Part shown: one piece after another, positions 17,763 to 27,600 of the stretch
How positions within the stretch are numbered: the first letter of the stretch is position 1
Layout of the letters: each line of letters starts with the position of its first letter
Source of the DNA: JABAAI01 sp965261955
Lineage (GTDB): Bacteria; Spirochaetota; Leptospiria; Leptospirales; Leptonemataceae
Direction: 5' to 3'
Assembly: GCA_965261955.1 (NCBI GenBank)
Contig: CBDHEM010000071.1
Coordinates: 1-64,000 of the forward strand
DNA length: 64,000 nucleotides
Program-made: the position numbers and the translations under genes
The notes under the pieces: model-generated
Databases searched by the model: none
What the model was told of the DNA's origin: nothing
Seen by the model: the letters and a program-made list of their open reading frames with translations, nothing else

Positions 17763-18677
17763 TTACTTTTTCATGGGGTCACCTTCATGGTGGGCGAAAG
17801 ACAGCATGCGTTGGCATTCCGCTTCTGAAAGGCCGGTCATAGAAGAAATTTGAGATATGGACTGGCCGTTAGCGTACATCTTTTTAAAGATTTCTGCTTT
17901 ACCCTCTGCCTTACCTTCTGCTTTGCCTCTGGCCTCTGCCTTTTCCAATTCAGGCAAAACATATTTTGTGATGTCTGCAACTGCCCCCATATTTAACATC
18001 CTCCCTTCAAAGGTAACTAACCTAGTTTTAAGCCCTTCTTCTAGTATGTCGACGATTTTTTTATCACTAACCAGTCCTTTTCTTACATCGGCTGGCATGG
18101 TAATCTTCTTCTTATCCTTAACAAACTCTGACAAGAAAATACCATCCAGACTGTCATTTAGCGGAGTTTCCTCAATGTTTAAAATATAAACCTTAAATGC
18201 TTGGTAGTCAATGACATAGCGTCCTTTTACTTGTTGAGATACTTTGCTTGTAGTCTCACTTAGAAACTTCGATGGTTTTTGTGATACTATCAGGCTAACG
18301 GTACTGTTGGCTTCATTTGCTTTTTTTTCTAAATTCAAATAACTTTGGTGATAGATCATGGCATCTCGAATATCCGAAATAGAAAAACGGTCACGAAAAG
18401 ACTTATAACTGACTAAATTATATCTCTGGAAATAATCTAAAAGATGAAACTTCTTGTGCATGGCATGTTTTGCCCGCGTTTCAAGGGGAGGCTGTTGCGT
18501 AGTCCCTCCTCCTTCCTTGATAATCAATACATCCAAGCGTCTAGGCTGTTTGAATAACTCGACTTCTGTTAGTACCTGACAACCTAACGCCTCAAAAAAC
18601 TCAGTGCATTGTATCTTAAAGAAGGTATCGAGGGTAAGGGTTATCTTTTTATTTATGGCCATGATAACTATAGGCAA
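17763..18677 (-). CDS. Rpn family PD-(D/E)XK nuclease / putative transposase
   Basis: A 304-residue intact copy. The N-terminal nuclease part shows LTLDTFFKIQCTEFFEALGC, LTEVELFKQPRRLDVLII and the FRDRFSISDIRDAMIYHQSY block. A central region is DYQAFKVYILNIEETPLN. The C-terminal low-complexity stretch GKAEGKAEGKAE is followed by a resolvase-like helix-turn-helix (GQSISQISSMTGLSEAECQR). Members of the Rpn group cut DNA and stimulate recombination in E. coli; the natural role is unclear. The start could be the second Met (MAINKKIT), six residues in, which matches the start of the other copy. It is next to the repeat arrays, where a recombination-promoting nuclease would be of interest. Confidence 0.75.
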   Translation of the reverse strand: MPIVIMAINKKITLTLDTFFKIQCTEFFEALGCQVLTEVELFKQPRRLDVLIIKEGGGTTQQPPLETRAKHAMHKKFHLLDYFQRYNLVSYKSFRDRFSISDIRDAMIYHQSYLNLEKKANEANSTVSLIVSQKPSKFLSETTSKVSQQVKGRYVIDYQAFKVYILNIEETPLNDSLDGIFLSEFVKDKKKITMPADVRKGLVSDKKIVDILEEGLKTRLVTFEGRMLNMGAVADITKYVLPELEKAEARGKAEGKAEGKAEIFKKMYANGQSISQISSMTGLSEAECQRMLSFAHHEGDPMKK

Positions 18678-18779
18678 ATCACATCTTATGAACGCGAGAC
18701 TGCAAATTGGTGTCTCTTATGTTTTATAAACGTTTCCAAATCTCATTTGACTATAATTTTGATGAAATACTGTATTGCC

Positions 18780-20335
18780 TCTTTTTTTTCAAATACTGTC
18801 ATTTATCTTCTAACAGCATTTAGTCTATCGGTATCGGATTATACTCTTTTCGAGAGAATATCCATACCATTATGTGGTCCTACCTACATATTTTTATTTG
18901 CTTTCCAAAGTCTGCTCCTCCTCAAAAACGCGGCTCTCATCGTAAAAACAAACGTAGTTTGTTTTTAACCATTCTTTAACCATTATCTTCTAACAGTATT
19001 TAGTCTATCGGCATCGGATTATACTCTTTTCGGGAGAATATCCATACCATATGGGGTTCCTACCTACATATTTTATTTGCTGTTCAAAGCCTGGTCCTCC
19101 TCAAAAACGCGGCTTTCATCATAAAAACAAACGTAGTTTGTTTTTAACCATTATGGGGTCCTACCCACATATTTTTATTTGCTTTCCAAAGTCTGGTCCT
19201 CCTCAAAAACGCGGCTCTCATCATAAAAACAAACGTAGTTTGTTTTTAACCATTCTTTAACCATTATCTTCTAACAGCATTTAGTCTATCGGTATCGGAT
19301 TATACTCTTTTCGAGAGAATATCCATACCATTATGTGGTCCTACCTACATATTTTTATTTGCTTTCCAAAGTCTGCTCCTCCTCAAAAACGCGGCTTTCA
19401 TCATAAAAACAAACGCAGTTTGTTTTTAACCATTCTTTAACCATTCTTTAACCATCAGCACTTAGTCTATCGGTATCGGATTATACTCTTTTCGAGAGAA
19501 TATCCATACCATTATGTGGTCCTACCTACATATTTTTATTTGCTTTCCAAAGTCTGCTCCTCCTCAAAAACGCGGCTCTCATCGTAAAAACAAACGTAGT
19601 TTGTTTTTAACCATTCTTTAACCATTATCTTCTAACAGTATTTAGTCTATCGGCATCGGATTATACTCTTTCCGGGAGAATATCCATACCATATGGGGTA
19701 CTATCCACATATTTGTATTTGCTGTCCAGAGTCTGGTTCTCCTAAAAAGCGCGGCTCTCATCATAAAAACAAACGCAGTTTGTTTTTAACCATTCTTTAA
19801 CCATAAACGCAGTTTGTTTTTAACCATTCTTTAACCATCAGCATTTAGTCTATCGGCATCGGATTATACTCTTTTCGGGAGAATATCCATACCATATGGG
19901 GTTCCTACCTACATATTTTATTTGCTTTCCAAAGCCTGGTCCTCCTCAAAAACGCGGCTTTCATCATAAAAACAAACGCAGTTTGTTTTTAACCATTATG
20001 GGGTCCTAGCCACATATTTTTATTTGCTGTCCAAAGTCTGGTCCTCCTCAAAAACGCGGCTCTCATCATAAAAACAAACGTAGTTTGTTTTTAACCATTA
20101 TGTGGTCCTACCTACATATTTTTATTTGCTGTCCAAAGTCTGGTCCTCCTCAAAAACACGGTTCTCATCATAAAAACAAACACAGTTTGTTTTTAACCAT
20201 TATGGGGTCCTACCCACATATTTTTATTTGCTGTCCAAAGTCTGGTCCTCCTCAAAAACGCGGCTCTCATCATAAAAACAAACGCAGTTTGTTTTTAACC
20301 ATTCTTTAACCATAAATGCAGTTTGTTTTCATGAT
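18780..20335. repeat. Hairpin-repeat array C
   Basis: About ten copies of a 102-bp unit (from TGGGGTCCTACC through TCCTCCTCAAAAACGCGGCT to GTTTGTTTTTAACC) alternate with about six copies of a roughly 65-bp unit (TTTAGTCTATCGGCATCGG, GAGAATATCCATACCAT). Each long unit contains the perfect hairpin AAAAACAAAC-GTA-GTTTGTTTTT (for example 18944-18966); the loop varies (GTA or GCA). The unit is homologous to that of array A in reverse orientation (shared GGTCCTC...CGC...CATCGTAAAAA). Short in-frame open frames exist, but they have no ribosome sites. The array leads directly into a truncated FG-GAP gene. Confidence 0.85.
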
Positions 20336-20341
20336 GCGATA

Positions 20342-20649
20342 TTGCGAATATTACGTTCAGACCGTTACCCCCTCTGGGGTTTACTCAAGCGTCTTTTGTC
20401 GAGTGGCTACTTGCCCTTATCCCTTTCCGGTTCTATATTCCCCCCTATTGGGCTTGCTTTTTTGGCCTTTTTTGTGGTACGCTGTCGCCCTAGTAGTGAA
20501 TACGCTCCCTGGTCTGGATGCCTTTCTTTGTGGTGAATGCTGGCCAGCTCAATCACCTCTACGTCAATAGTGGGTCTGGAAGCTTTACTGTCAGCGATGC
20601 TCCCGGTTCTGCGAGAGTTAGCCAGGGCGTCTCGTTAGGTGCTTTGTAG
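20342..20649 (+). pseudogene. Truncated, frameshifted FG-GAP repeat protein
   Basis: From TTG at 20342 it encodes MRILRSDRYPLWGLLKRLLS and a hydrophobic signal (GLAFLAFFVVRC), as in the copies at 30182 and 34937. In the first repeat, DAF is followed by a 4-base insertion (TCTT) that shifts the frame. In the shifted frame the rest reads VVNAGQLNHLYVNSGSGSFT, VSDAPGSAR and QGVSLGAL before a stop at about 20649. Its C-terminal repeat is closest to repeats 12-14 of the neighbouring 20852 gene and ends with the same GVSLGAL. Probably an inactive donor-like copy. Confidence 0.75.
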
Positions 20650-20851
20650 TGGGGGATTGAGTTTTTTTGCTTGTGTTTACTTGGCCTGTTGAGAGTATGC
20701 ATATGCGTTGCTTTTGGAATGAAATAGCATGGTTCTGTGGCTCTGCGGCCTTCCTGAAGCAAACGGGAATGTTTATATGTTTACGCGCATTTATGCAACG
20801 ACTTCGTTTCGTTTCGTTCTGTTTTGTGTGGACTGTAAGAGGTATCATCTA

Positions 20852-23239
20852 GTGGAATTTTTAGCGCATTCAGATTTATTGAGGAGATGGCTTACTTTAG
20901 CCTTTATCATATGCTGTAGCTCCGGCTGTTCTTCTTTTAGTGAAGATGGTCCCTTTGGTCTCCAGGATGCCTTTGTGGTGAATAATGACGGGATAAACCA
21001 ATCCTATATTAATGACGGATTTGGAAGCTTTACTCCCAGGAGCGCTCCGGGCGTTCCCTATCTCTTCGGTTTTGGTAAAACTAGCCAGGGCGTCTCGCTA
21101 GGAGATTTGGACGGAGATGGAGATCTGGATGCCTTTGTGGCGAATGCTGGCCAGAGCAATAGCCTCTACGTCAATAATGGGTCTGGAGGCTTTACTCCCA
21201 AGAATATCCCTGTTCCTATGCCCCTTACTGTGGGAGATAGCCAAGGCGTCTCGTTAGGAGATTTTAATGGAGATGGATATTTGGATGCCTTTGTGGTGAA
21301 TAATGGCCAGCTCAATCGCCTCTACGTCAATGATGGCTCTAGAGGCTTTACTCCCAAGAATATCCCTGTTCCTATGCCCCTTACTGCGAGAGCTGGCCGG
21401 GGCGTCTCGTTAGGAGATTTTAATGGAGATGGTAAGTTGGATGCCTTTGTGGTGAATTTTGCCCAGGCCAATCGCCTCTACCTCAATGATGGCTCTTCTG
21501 GAGGCGTTTTTAGAGGCTTTACTGTCAGAAATATCGGTCCTATGAGCGGAACTAGTCTGGGCGTCTCGTTAGGAGATTTAGATGGAGATGGAGATCTGGA
21601 TGCCTTTGTGGTGAATTCTTTCCAGGCCAATCGCCTCTATATCAATGATGGCTCTGGAAACTTTACGGATAGAGCTCTGCCTACCTCTCCTACCTCTCCT
21701 GGGGGGAGAATTAGCTATGGCGTCTCGTTAGGAGATTTTAATGGAGATGGTAAGTTGGATGCCTTTGTGGTGAATGGTGGGAATGGTCTGTCCATAAGTA
21801 ATCATGATGCCCTCTATATCAATGACGGCTCTGGAGGCTTTGCTCTCAGCGATATATCTGTTCCCGGTAATACGAGAGATGGCCAAGGCGTCTCGTTAGG
21901 AGATTTTAATGGAGATGGTAAGTTGGATGCCTTTGTGATGAATAGTGGGAGCCGTGCGGCGGGTAAGGATTTCATCTGCCTCAATAAGGGGACTGATAGT
22001 AATGGAAGTTTTGATGGTAGCAATTTTGATATCAGCGATGCGCCCGGTAATGGGGAAGATAGCCGGGGCGTCTCGTTAGGGGATTTGGATGGAGATGGTG
22101 ATTTGGATGCCTTTATGGTGGGTAATGGCCAGATTAATCGCGTCTACGTCAATAACGGCTTGCGCTCTGGAAAATTCATTACTGTAGCGCATAATCTTCT
22201 GGGAGATAGCCGGGGCGTTTCGTTAGGAGATTTGGATGGAGATGGTGATGTGGATGCCTTTGTGGTGAATGGTTTTACCCCGGCTATCCCGATGAGGCCT
22301 AACGTTACTCCCCAGCCTCGTCGTAACCAGCCTAATCTTCTCTACGTTAAGGACGCCCCCTCTGGAGGCTTTGCTGTCAGTGTTATCATCCCTCCTCCCA
22401 CCGTCGCTCCCGCTCCTGTGAGACAGAGCCAAGGCGTCTCGTTAGGAGATGTAGATGGAGATGGATATCTGGATGCCTTTGTGGTGAATGATGGCCAGCT
22501 CAATCGCCTCTACGTCAATGATGGCTCTGGAAGCTTTACTGCCAGCGATATCCTTGTTCCTGCCGGAGGCGCTGTGGGAAATAGCCAAGGGGTAGCGTTA
22601 GGAGATTTTAATGGAGATGGATATCTGGATGCCTTCGTGGTGAATGGAACCCCCACACCCACACCCACCATGTCCTCTCCCTCTCCCCAGCCCAATCGCC
22701 TCTACGTCAATGATGGGTCTGGAGGCTTTACTGCCAGCGATATATCTGTTCCCAGCGGCGCTATGGCAGGACGGAGCCTGGGCGTCTCGCTAGGAGATTT
22801 AGATGGGGATGGTGATTTGGATGCCTTTGTGGTGAATGATGGCCAGCTCAATCGCCTCTACGTCAATGATGGCTCTGGAAGCTTTACTGTCAGCGATGCT
22901 CCCGGTTCTGCGAGAGATAGTCTGGGCGTCTCGTTAGGAGATTTAGATGGGGATGGTGATTTGGATGCCTTTGTGGTGAATGATGGCCAGCTCAATCGCC
23001 TCTACGTCAATGATGGCTCTGGAAGCTTTACTGTCAGCGATGCTCCCGGTTCTGCGAGAGATAGTCTGGGCGTCTCGTTAGGAGATTTGGATGGAGATGG
23101 AGACTTGGATGCCTTCGTGGTGAATGATGGCCAGAGCAATCGCCTCTACGTCAATGATGGGTCTGGAAGCTTTACTCTCAGAGATATCGGTCCTCCTATG
23201 CTAGGAAATAGCTGGGGCGTCTCATTAGGTGCTTTGTAA
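20852..23239 (+). CDS. Secreted FG-GAP (VCBS-type) repeat protein, 14 repeats
   Basis: The GTG at 20852 is preferred: it has AAGAGGT upstream and gives the signal peptide MEFLAHSDLLRRWLTLAFII ending at a Cys-rich site (CCSSGCSS), suggesting a lipoprotein. An earlier ATG at 20729 would add 41 unrelated residues. The mature part consists of 14 repeats of about 48-60 residues with the core GVSLGDLDGDGDLDAFVVN, then a variable loop and NRLYVNDGSGGFT. The D-x-D-G-D-G-x-x-D loops resemble calcium-binding loops of FG-GAP/integrin-type beta-propellers. Repeats 12 and 13 are identical over 144 bp. Loop regions differ strongly between repeats (for example TPTPTPTMSSPSPQP). Likely surface-exposed adhesive or binding protein; ligand unknown. 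It precedes the barrel-like gene at 23717. Confidence 0.8.
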   Translation: MEFLAHSDLLRRWLTLAFIICCSSGCSSFSEDGPFGLQDAFVVNNDGINQSYINDGFGSFTPRSAPGVPYLFGFGKTSQGVSLGDLDGDGDLDAFVANAGQSNSLYVNNGSGGFTPKNIPVPMPLTVGDSQGVSLGDFNGDGYLDAFVVNNGQLNRLYVNDGSRGFTPKNIPVPMPLTARAGRGVSLGDFNGDGKLDAFVVNFAQANRLYLNDGSSGGVFRGFTVRNIGPMSGTSLGVSLGDLDGDGDLDAFVVNSFQANRLYINDGSGNFTDRALPTSPTSPGGRISYGVSLGDFNGDGKLDAFVVNGGNGLSISNHDALYINDGSGGFALSDISVPGNTRDGQGVSLGDFNGDGKLDAFVMNSGSRAAGKDFICLNKGTDSNGSFDGSNFDISDAPGNGEDSRGVSLGDLDGDGDLDAFMVGNGQINRVYVNNGLRSGKFITVAHNLLGDSRGVSLGDLDGDGDVDAFVVNGFTPAIPMRPNVTPQPRRNQPNLLYVKDAPSGGFAVSVIIPPPTVAPAPVRQSQGVSLGDVDGDGYLDAFVVNDGQLNRLYVNDGSGSFTASDILVPAGGAVGNSQGVALGDFNGDGYLDAFVVNGTPTPTPTMSSPSPQPNRLYVNDGSGGFTASDISVPSGAMAGRSLGVSLGDLDGDGDLDAFVVNDGQLNRLYVNDGSGSFTVSDAPGSARDSLGVSLGDLDGDGDLDAFVVNDGQLNRLYVNDGSGSFTVSDAPGSARDSLGVSLGDLDGDGDLDAFVVNDGQSNRLYVNDGSGSFTLRDIGPPMLGNSWGVSLGAL

Positions 23240-23610
23240 TGGGGATGGAGATTTGGATGCCTTTGTGGTGAGGTCCATTCCATTTAGAACATCTGGTACA
23301 CGGGGTGAAATAAACCGTATCTACACCAATGACGGTGCCAGAGGCTTTGGTGTGAGTGATGCCTCCACTGATACGAAACCTAGCCAAGGGGTAGCGTTAG
23401 GAGATTTGGCTGGTTTTGGGTGATTTGGATGTGGGTGCCTTTATGCCGATCTATGGTCAGACGAACAGCCAAGGTACAGTCGTTTTGCCCCTCAAAAAAA
23501 CCGTATCTACACCAATGACGGTATCGGAGGCTTTGGTGTGAGTGATGCCCCGCGGTGGTGCTATGAATAACACAAAGGGGGCATCCTTGGGTGATTTGTA
23601 TGTGCGCTGA
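23240..23610 (+). pseudogene. Decayed 3' part of an FG-GAP gene of the other subfamily
   Basis: After the stop at 23239 the similarity continues in other frames: NGDGDLDAFVVRS, NRIYTNDGARGFGVSDAST and QGVALGDLAGFG, then a shift into a second relic that ends with the GDLYVR-like terminus at 23610. The GVALGD spelling and the final G(S/A)LGDL-x-x-R terminus match the copies at 30182 and 34937, not the GVSLGAL terminus of the gene just upstream. The locus therefore looks like a mosaic of two family members. Confidence 0.7.
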
Positions 23611-23716
23611 GCTCTTTTAGGATGGTATTGCTCAGTTTGAAAATGCTTTAGTCTATAACTGTCTTTGTACAGTCTTGTTAGGGTGTAGTTCTGTGTGGAG
23701 TTTCATATAAAGTTTC

Positions 23717-24643
23717 GTGTACATTCCAGGGTTTTGTAATTTGAGAGGCCTTCCTTTCCGGAAGCCAAAGAGGGGAGGCTGTTATTCCTTTATTTTTGTT
23801 TGTTTGATGGTGAGTCTTGGCTTTTTTCCTTCTTTTGCGGACCGTATTTATCTGAAAAAGGGAGGCGTGCTATGGGGTAAGCTCCTAAGCATAGATGATC
23901 TTCATTATAAATTTAAGAAGAGAAGCGGTCAGCTAGTGGATGTACCCAAATATGAGGTACGAAGCGTTACCTTCTCCCATGGCGAAAAAGAAAGGGGCTA
24001 TAGTCGTTTTTTTATGCGCTTGCTTTTGGGGACGGGAGCCTCGGGGTATAATGTGACTCTGCAAAGTCAGCCTCGTAATCCTTCTAGTCCCATCAGGGAA
24101 AGTGTGGTGAAGGCCCCGGACCCCCAGCTGCGTGTAGATATTGAAGCGGGCTGGATGGTCGTGGATGCTCATTTAGCCTTGGTCAGTGGCATAGAGCATA
24201 CACACTCCAATCTCGTGAATAAGCAAGAACCCAGTTATTTTTACCAGAGTTTGACGGCTGGATTGATCTATTATCTTCCTATTTCGGCTTCGTATTTTAA
24301 CGGGACTCATTTGAGTGTTCAAGCACGTCTGCCCATAGGCGGTTCTTTTCATTTTAATTCGAAGGTTTTGGGTCGGATTGATTTGCCTCTGGAAAGGGAT
24401 GGCGTTGGCTTTGGTGTGAGCATAGCGACTAGGGAATGGTGTAGTTCACTCACTTGTTGGGGCTTGGCCCTTACCTATAGTCGTGATAGTTTTGTCAGTC
24501 AACAGAGGATAGTGTCGCCACCACCACCACCAATAGTGGGGGGATTGCCGAATGTAGGGGATGCATTATTCCCTGTAGCTGTTATGAAAACGCAAGAAGA
24601 GATTGAGTACATAGGGATCACTTTGAGTTTTTCGTACGACTAG
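23717..24643 (+). CDS. Signal-peptide protein, probable outer-membrane barrel, cassette copy 1
   Basis: Unrecognised family, 308 residues. The signal peptide is KPKRGGCYSFIFVCLMVSLG followed by FFPSFA, then DRIYLKKGGVLWGKLLSID, a small beta domain. The rest has alternating-hydrophobic strands (LRVDIEAGWMVVDAHLALVS, GLIYYLPISASYF, VGFGVSIATREW, IEYIGITLSFSYD) as expected for a beta-barrel, with a hydrophobic/aromatic final strand. The GTG at 23717 opens the frame, but TTG at 23741 (MRGLPFRKPKRGG) gives a better signal peptide. The poly-G segment in the signal region reads GGGGAGG and is in frame. Close paralogues are at 30809 and 36347. It always follows an FG-GAP gene by about 110-130 bp, suggesting a partner role such as surface display, but that is inference. 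Confidence 0.6.
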   Translation: MYIPGFCNLRGLPFRKPKRGGCYSFIFVCLMVSLGFFPSFADRIYLKKGGVLWGKLLSIDDLHYKFKKRSGQLVDVPKYEVRSVTFSHGEKERGYSRFFMRLLLGTGASGYNVTLQSQPRNPSSPIRESVVKAPDPQLRVDIEAGWMVVDAHLALVSGIEHTHSNLVNKQEPSYFYQSLTAGLIYYLPISASYFNGTHLSVQARLPIGGSFHFNSKVLGRIDLPLERDGVGFGVSIATREWCSSLTCWGLALTYSRDSFVSQQRIVSPPPPPIVGGLPNVGDALFPVAVMKTQEEIEYIGITLSFSYD

Positions 24644-24663
24644 TCGTTTTGTTTGAAATGGCT

Positions 24664-24692
24664 CTCACGAAATGCATGAAGAACTGCAAATA
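24664..24692 (+). mobile_element. Half of a small inverted-repeat element
   Basis: TCTCACGAAATGCATGAAG and AACTGCAAATA match the left half of the element family. The right half is missing and the sequence changes into array A. The same half follows the other two barrel genes at the same distance. Confidence 0.6.
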
Positions 24693-27600
24693 GTATGCTT
24701 TGAAAGCCTCCCAGCTTCGCTTGTTTTTGCGATAGGAGCGGCGATTCTGGTGAGAACCGGGCTTTGGATAAAAACGGGCTTTGTGGATAAAACAAGCTTT
24801 GCTTGTTTTTGCGATTGAAGCAGCGATTCAGATGAGGACCGGACTTTGTTTTGGTACAATTGGTGGGTAAAAATAAGCTTTGCTTATTTTTACGATGGAA
24901 GCGGCGATTCTGGAAGGGTGCGGAAAGAAGTCCTTTGTGTAGGGGCGTTTTTTGTGGGGCTTACACTCACAGGCTTTGGATAGGAGAAGCCTTCTGATTT
25001 TTTGTCATTGATAAAAATAAGTTAGAGTCGTGGATAAAACAAGCTTCGCTTGTTTTTACGATGGAAGCGGCGATTCTGGAAGGGTGCGGAAGAAGGCCCT
25101 TTGTGTAGAGACGTTTTTTGTGAGGTTTACACTCACGGGTTTTGGATAGGAGAAGCCTTCTGATTTTTTGTCATGGATAAAAATAAGCTTCCCTTGTTTT
25201 TACGATAGAAGCGGCGATTCTGGAAGGGTGCGGAAAGAAGTCCTTTGTGTAGGGGCGTTTTTTGTGAGGCTTACACTCACGGGCTTTGGATAAAAATAAG
25301 CTTTGCTTATTTTCATGGTTGAAGCGGCGATTCTGGAAGGATGCGGAAAAAGGCCTTTGTGTAGAGACGTTTTTTGTGAGGCTTACACTCACGGGTTTTG
25401 GATAGGAGAAGCCTTCTGATTTTTTGTCATGGATAAAAATAAGTTAGAGTCGTGGATAAAAACAAGCCTTGCTTGTTTTTGCGATAGAAACGGCGATTCT
25501 GGAAGGGTGCGGAAGAAGGCTCTTTGTGTAGAGACGTTTTTTGTGAGGCTTACACTCACGGGTTTTGGATAGGAGAAGCCTTCTGATTTTTTGTCATGGA
25601 TAAAAATAAGTTAGAGTCGTGGATAAAAACAAGCCTTGCTTGTTTTTGCGATAGAAACGGCGATTCTGGAAGGATGCGGAAAAAGGCCTTTGTGTAGAGA
25701 CGTTTTTTGTGAGGTTTATACTCACGGGCTTTGGATAGGAGAAGCCTTCTGATTTTTTGTCATGGATAAAAATAAGTTAGAGTCGTGGATAAAAACAAGC
25801 CTTGCTTGTTTTTGCGATGGAAGCGGCGATTCTGGAAGGGTGCTGAAAAAGGCCCTTTGTGTAGGGGCGTTTTTTGTGAGGCTTACACTCACGGGCTTTG
25901 GATAGGAGAAGCCTTCTGATTTTTTGTCATGGATAAAAATAAGTTAGAGTCGTGGATAAAAACAAGCCTTGCTTGTTTTTGCGATAGAAACGGCGATTTT
26001 GGAAGGGTGCGGAAAGAAGTCCTTTGTGTAGGGGCGTTTTTTTATGAGGCTTACAATCACAGGCTTTGGATAGGAGAAGCTAGAGTTGTGGATAAAAACA
26101 GACTTTGTGGATAAAACAAGCTTCACTTGTTTTTGCGATGGAAACGGCGATTCTGGAAGGGTGCGGAAGAAGGCTCTTTGTGTAGAGGTGTTTTTTGTGA
26201 GGCTTACACTCACGGGTTTTGGATAGGAGGGGCCTTCTGATTTTTTGTCATGGATAAAACATAAGCTAGAGTCGTGGATAAAGACAGGCTTCGCTTGTTT
26301 TTACGATAGAAGCAGCGATTCTGGAAGGGTGCGGAAGAAGGCTCTTTGTGGTGTAGAGGTGTTTTTTGTGAGGCTTACACTCACGGGCTTTGGATAGGAG
26401 AAGCCTTCTGATTTTTTGTCATGGATAAAAATAAGTTAGAGTCGTGGATAAAAACAAGTCTTGCTTGTTTTTGCGATAGAAGCGGCGATTTTGGAAGGGT
26501 GCGGAAAGAAGTCCTTTGTGTAGGGGCGTTTTTTTATGAGGCTTACAATCACAGGCTTTGGATAGGAGAAGCTAGAGTTGTGGATAAAAACAGACTTTGT
26601 GGATAAAACAAGCTTCGCTTGTTTTTACGATGGAAGCGGCGATTCTGGAAGGGTGCGGAAGAAGGCTCTTTGTGTAGAGGTGTTTTTTGTGAGGCTTACA
26701 CTCACGGGTTTTAGATAGGAGAAGCCTTCTGATTTTTTGTCATGGATAAAACATAAGCTAGAGTCGTGGGTAAAAACAAGCTTCGCTTGTTTTTGCGATA
26801 GAAGCGGCGATTTTGGAAGGGTGCGGAAAGAAGTCCTTTGTGTAGGGGCGTTTTTTGTGAGGCTTACACTCACGGGTTTTGGATAGGAGAAGCCTTCTGA
26901 TTTTTTGTCATGGATAAAAATAAGCCAGAGTCGTGGATAAAAACAAGCTTCGCTTGTTTTTACGATGGAAACGGCGATTCTGGTGAGGACCGGGCTTTGT
27001 TTTGCTACAATTCGTGGGTAAAAATAAGCTTTGCTCATTTTTGCGATGGAAACGGCGATTCTGGTGAGGACCAGGCTTTGTTTTGTTACAATTGGTGGGT
27101 AAAAATAAGCTTTGCTTGTTTTTACGATGGAAGCGGCGATTCTGGAAGGGTGCTGAAAAAGGCCCTTTGTGTAGGGGCGTTTTTTGTGAGGCTTACACTC
27201 ACGGGCTTTGGATAGGAGAAGCCTTCTGATTTTTTGTCATGGATAAAACATAAGCTAGAGTCGTGGATAAAGACAGGCTTCGCTTGTTTTTACGATAGAA
27301 GCAGCGATTCTGGAAGGGTGCGGAAGAAGGCTCTTTGTGTAGAGGTGTTTTTTGTGAGGCTTACACTCACGGGCTTTGGATAGGAGAAGCCTTCTGATTT
27401 TTTGTCATGGATAAAAATAAGTTAGAGTCGTGGATAAAAACAAGCCTTGCTTGTTTTTGCGATAGAAACGGTGATTTTGGAAGGGTGCGGAAAGAAGTCC
27501 TTTGTGTAGGGGCGTTTTTTTGTGAGGCTTATAATCACGGGCTTTGGATAGGAGAAGCTAGAGTTGTGGATAAAAACAAGCCTTGCTTGTTTTTGCGATA

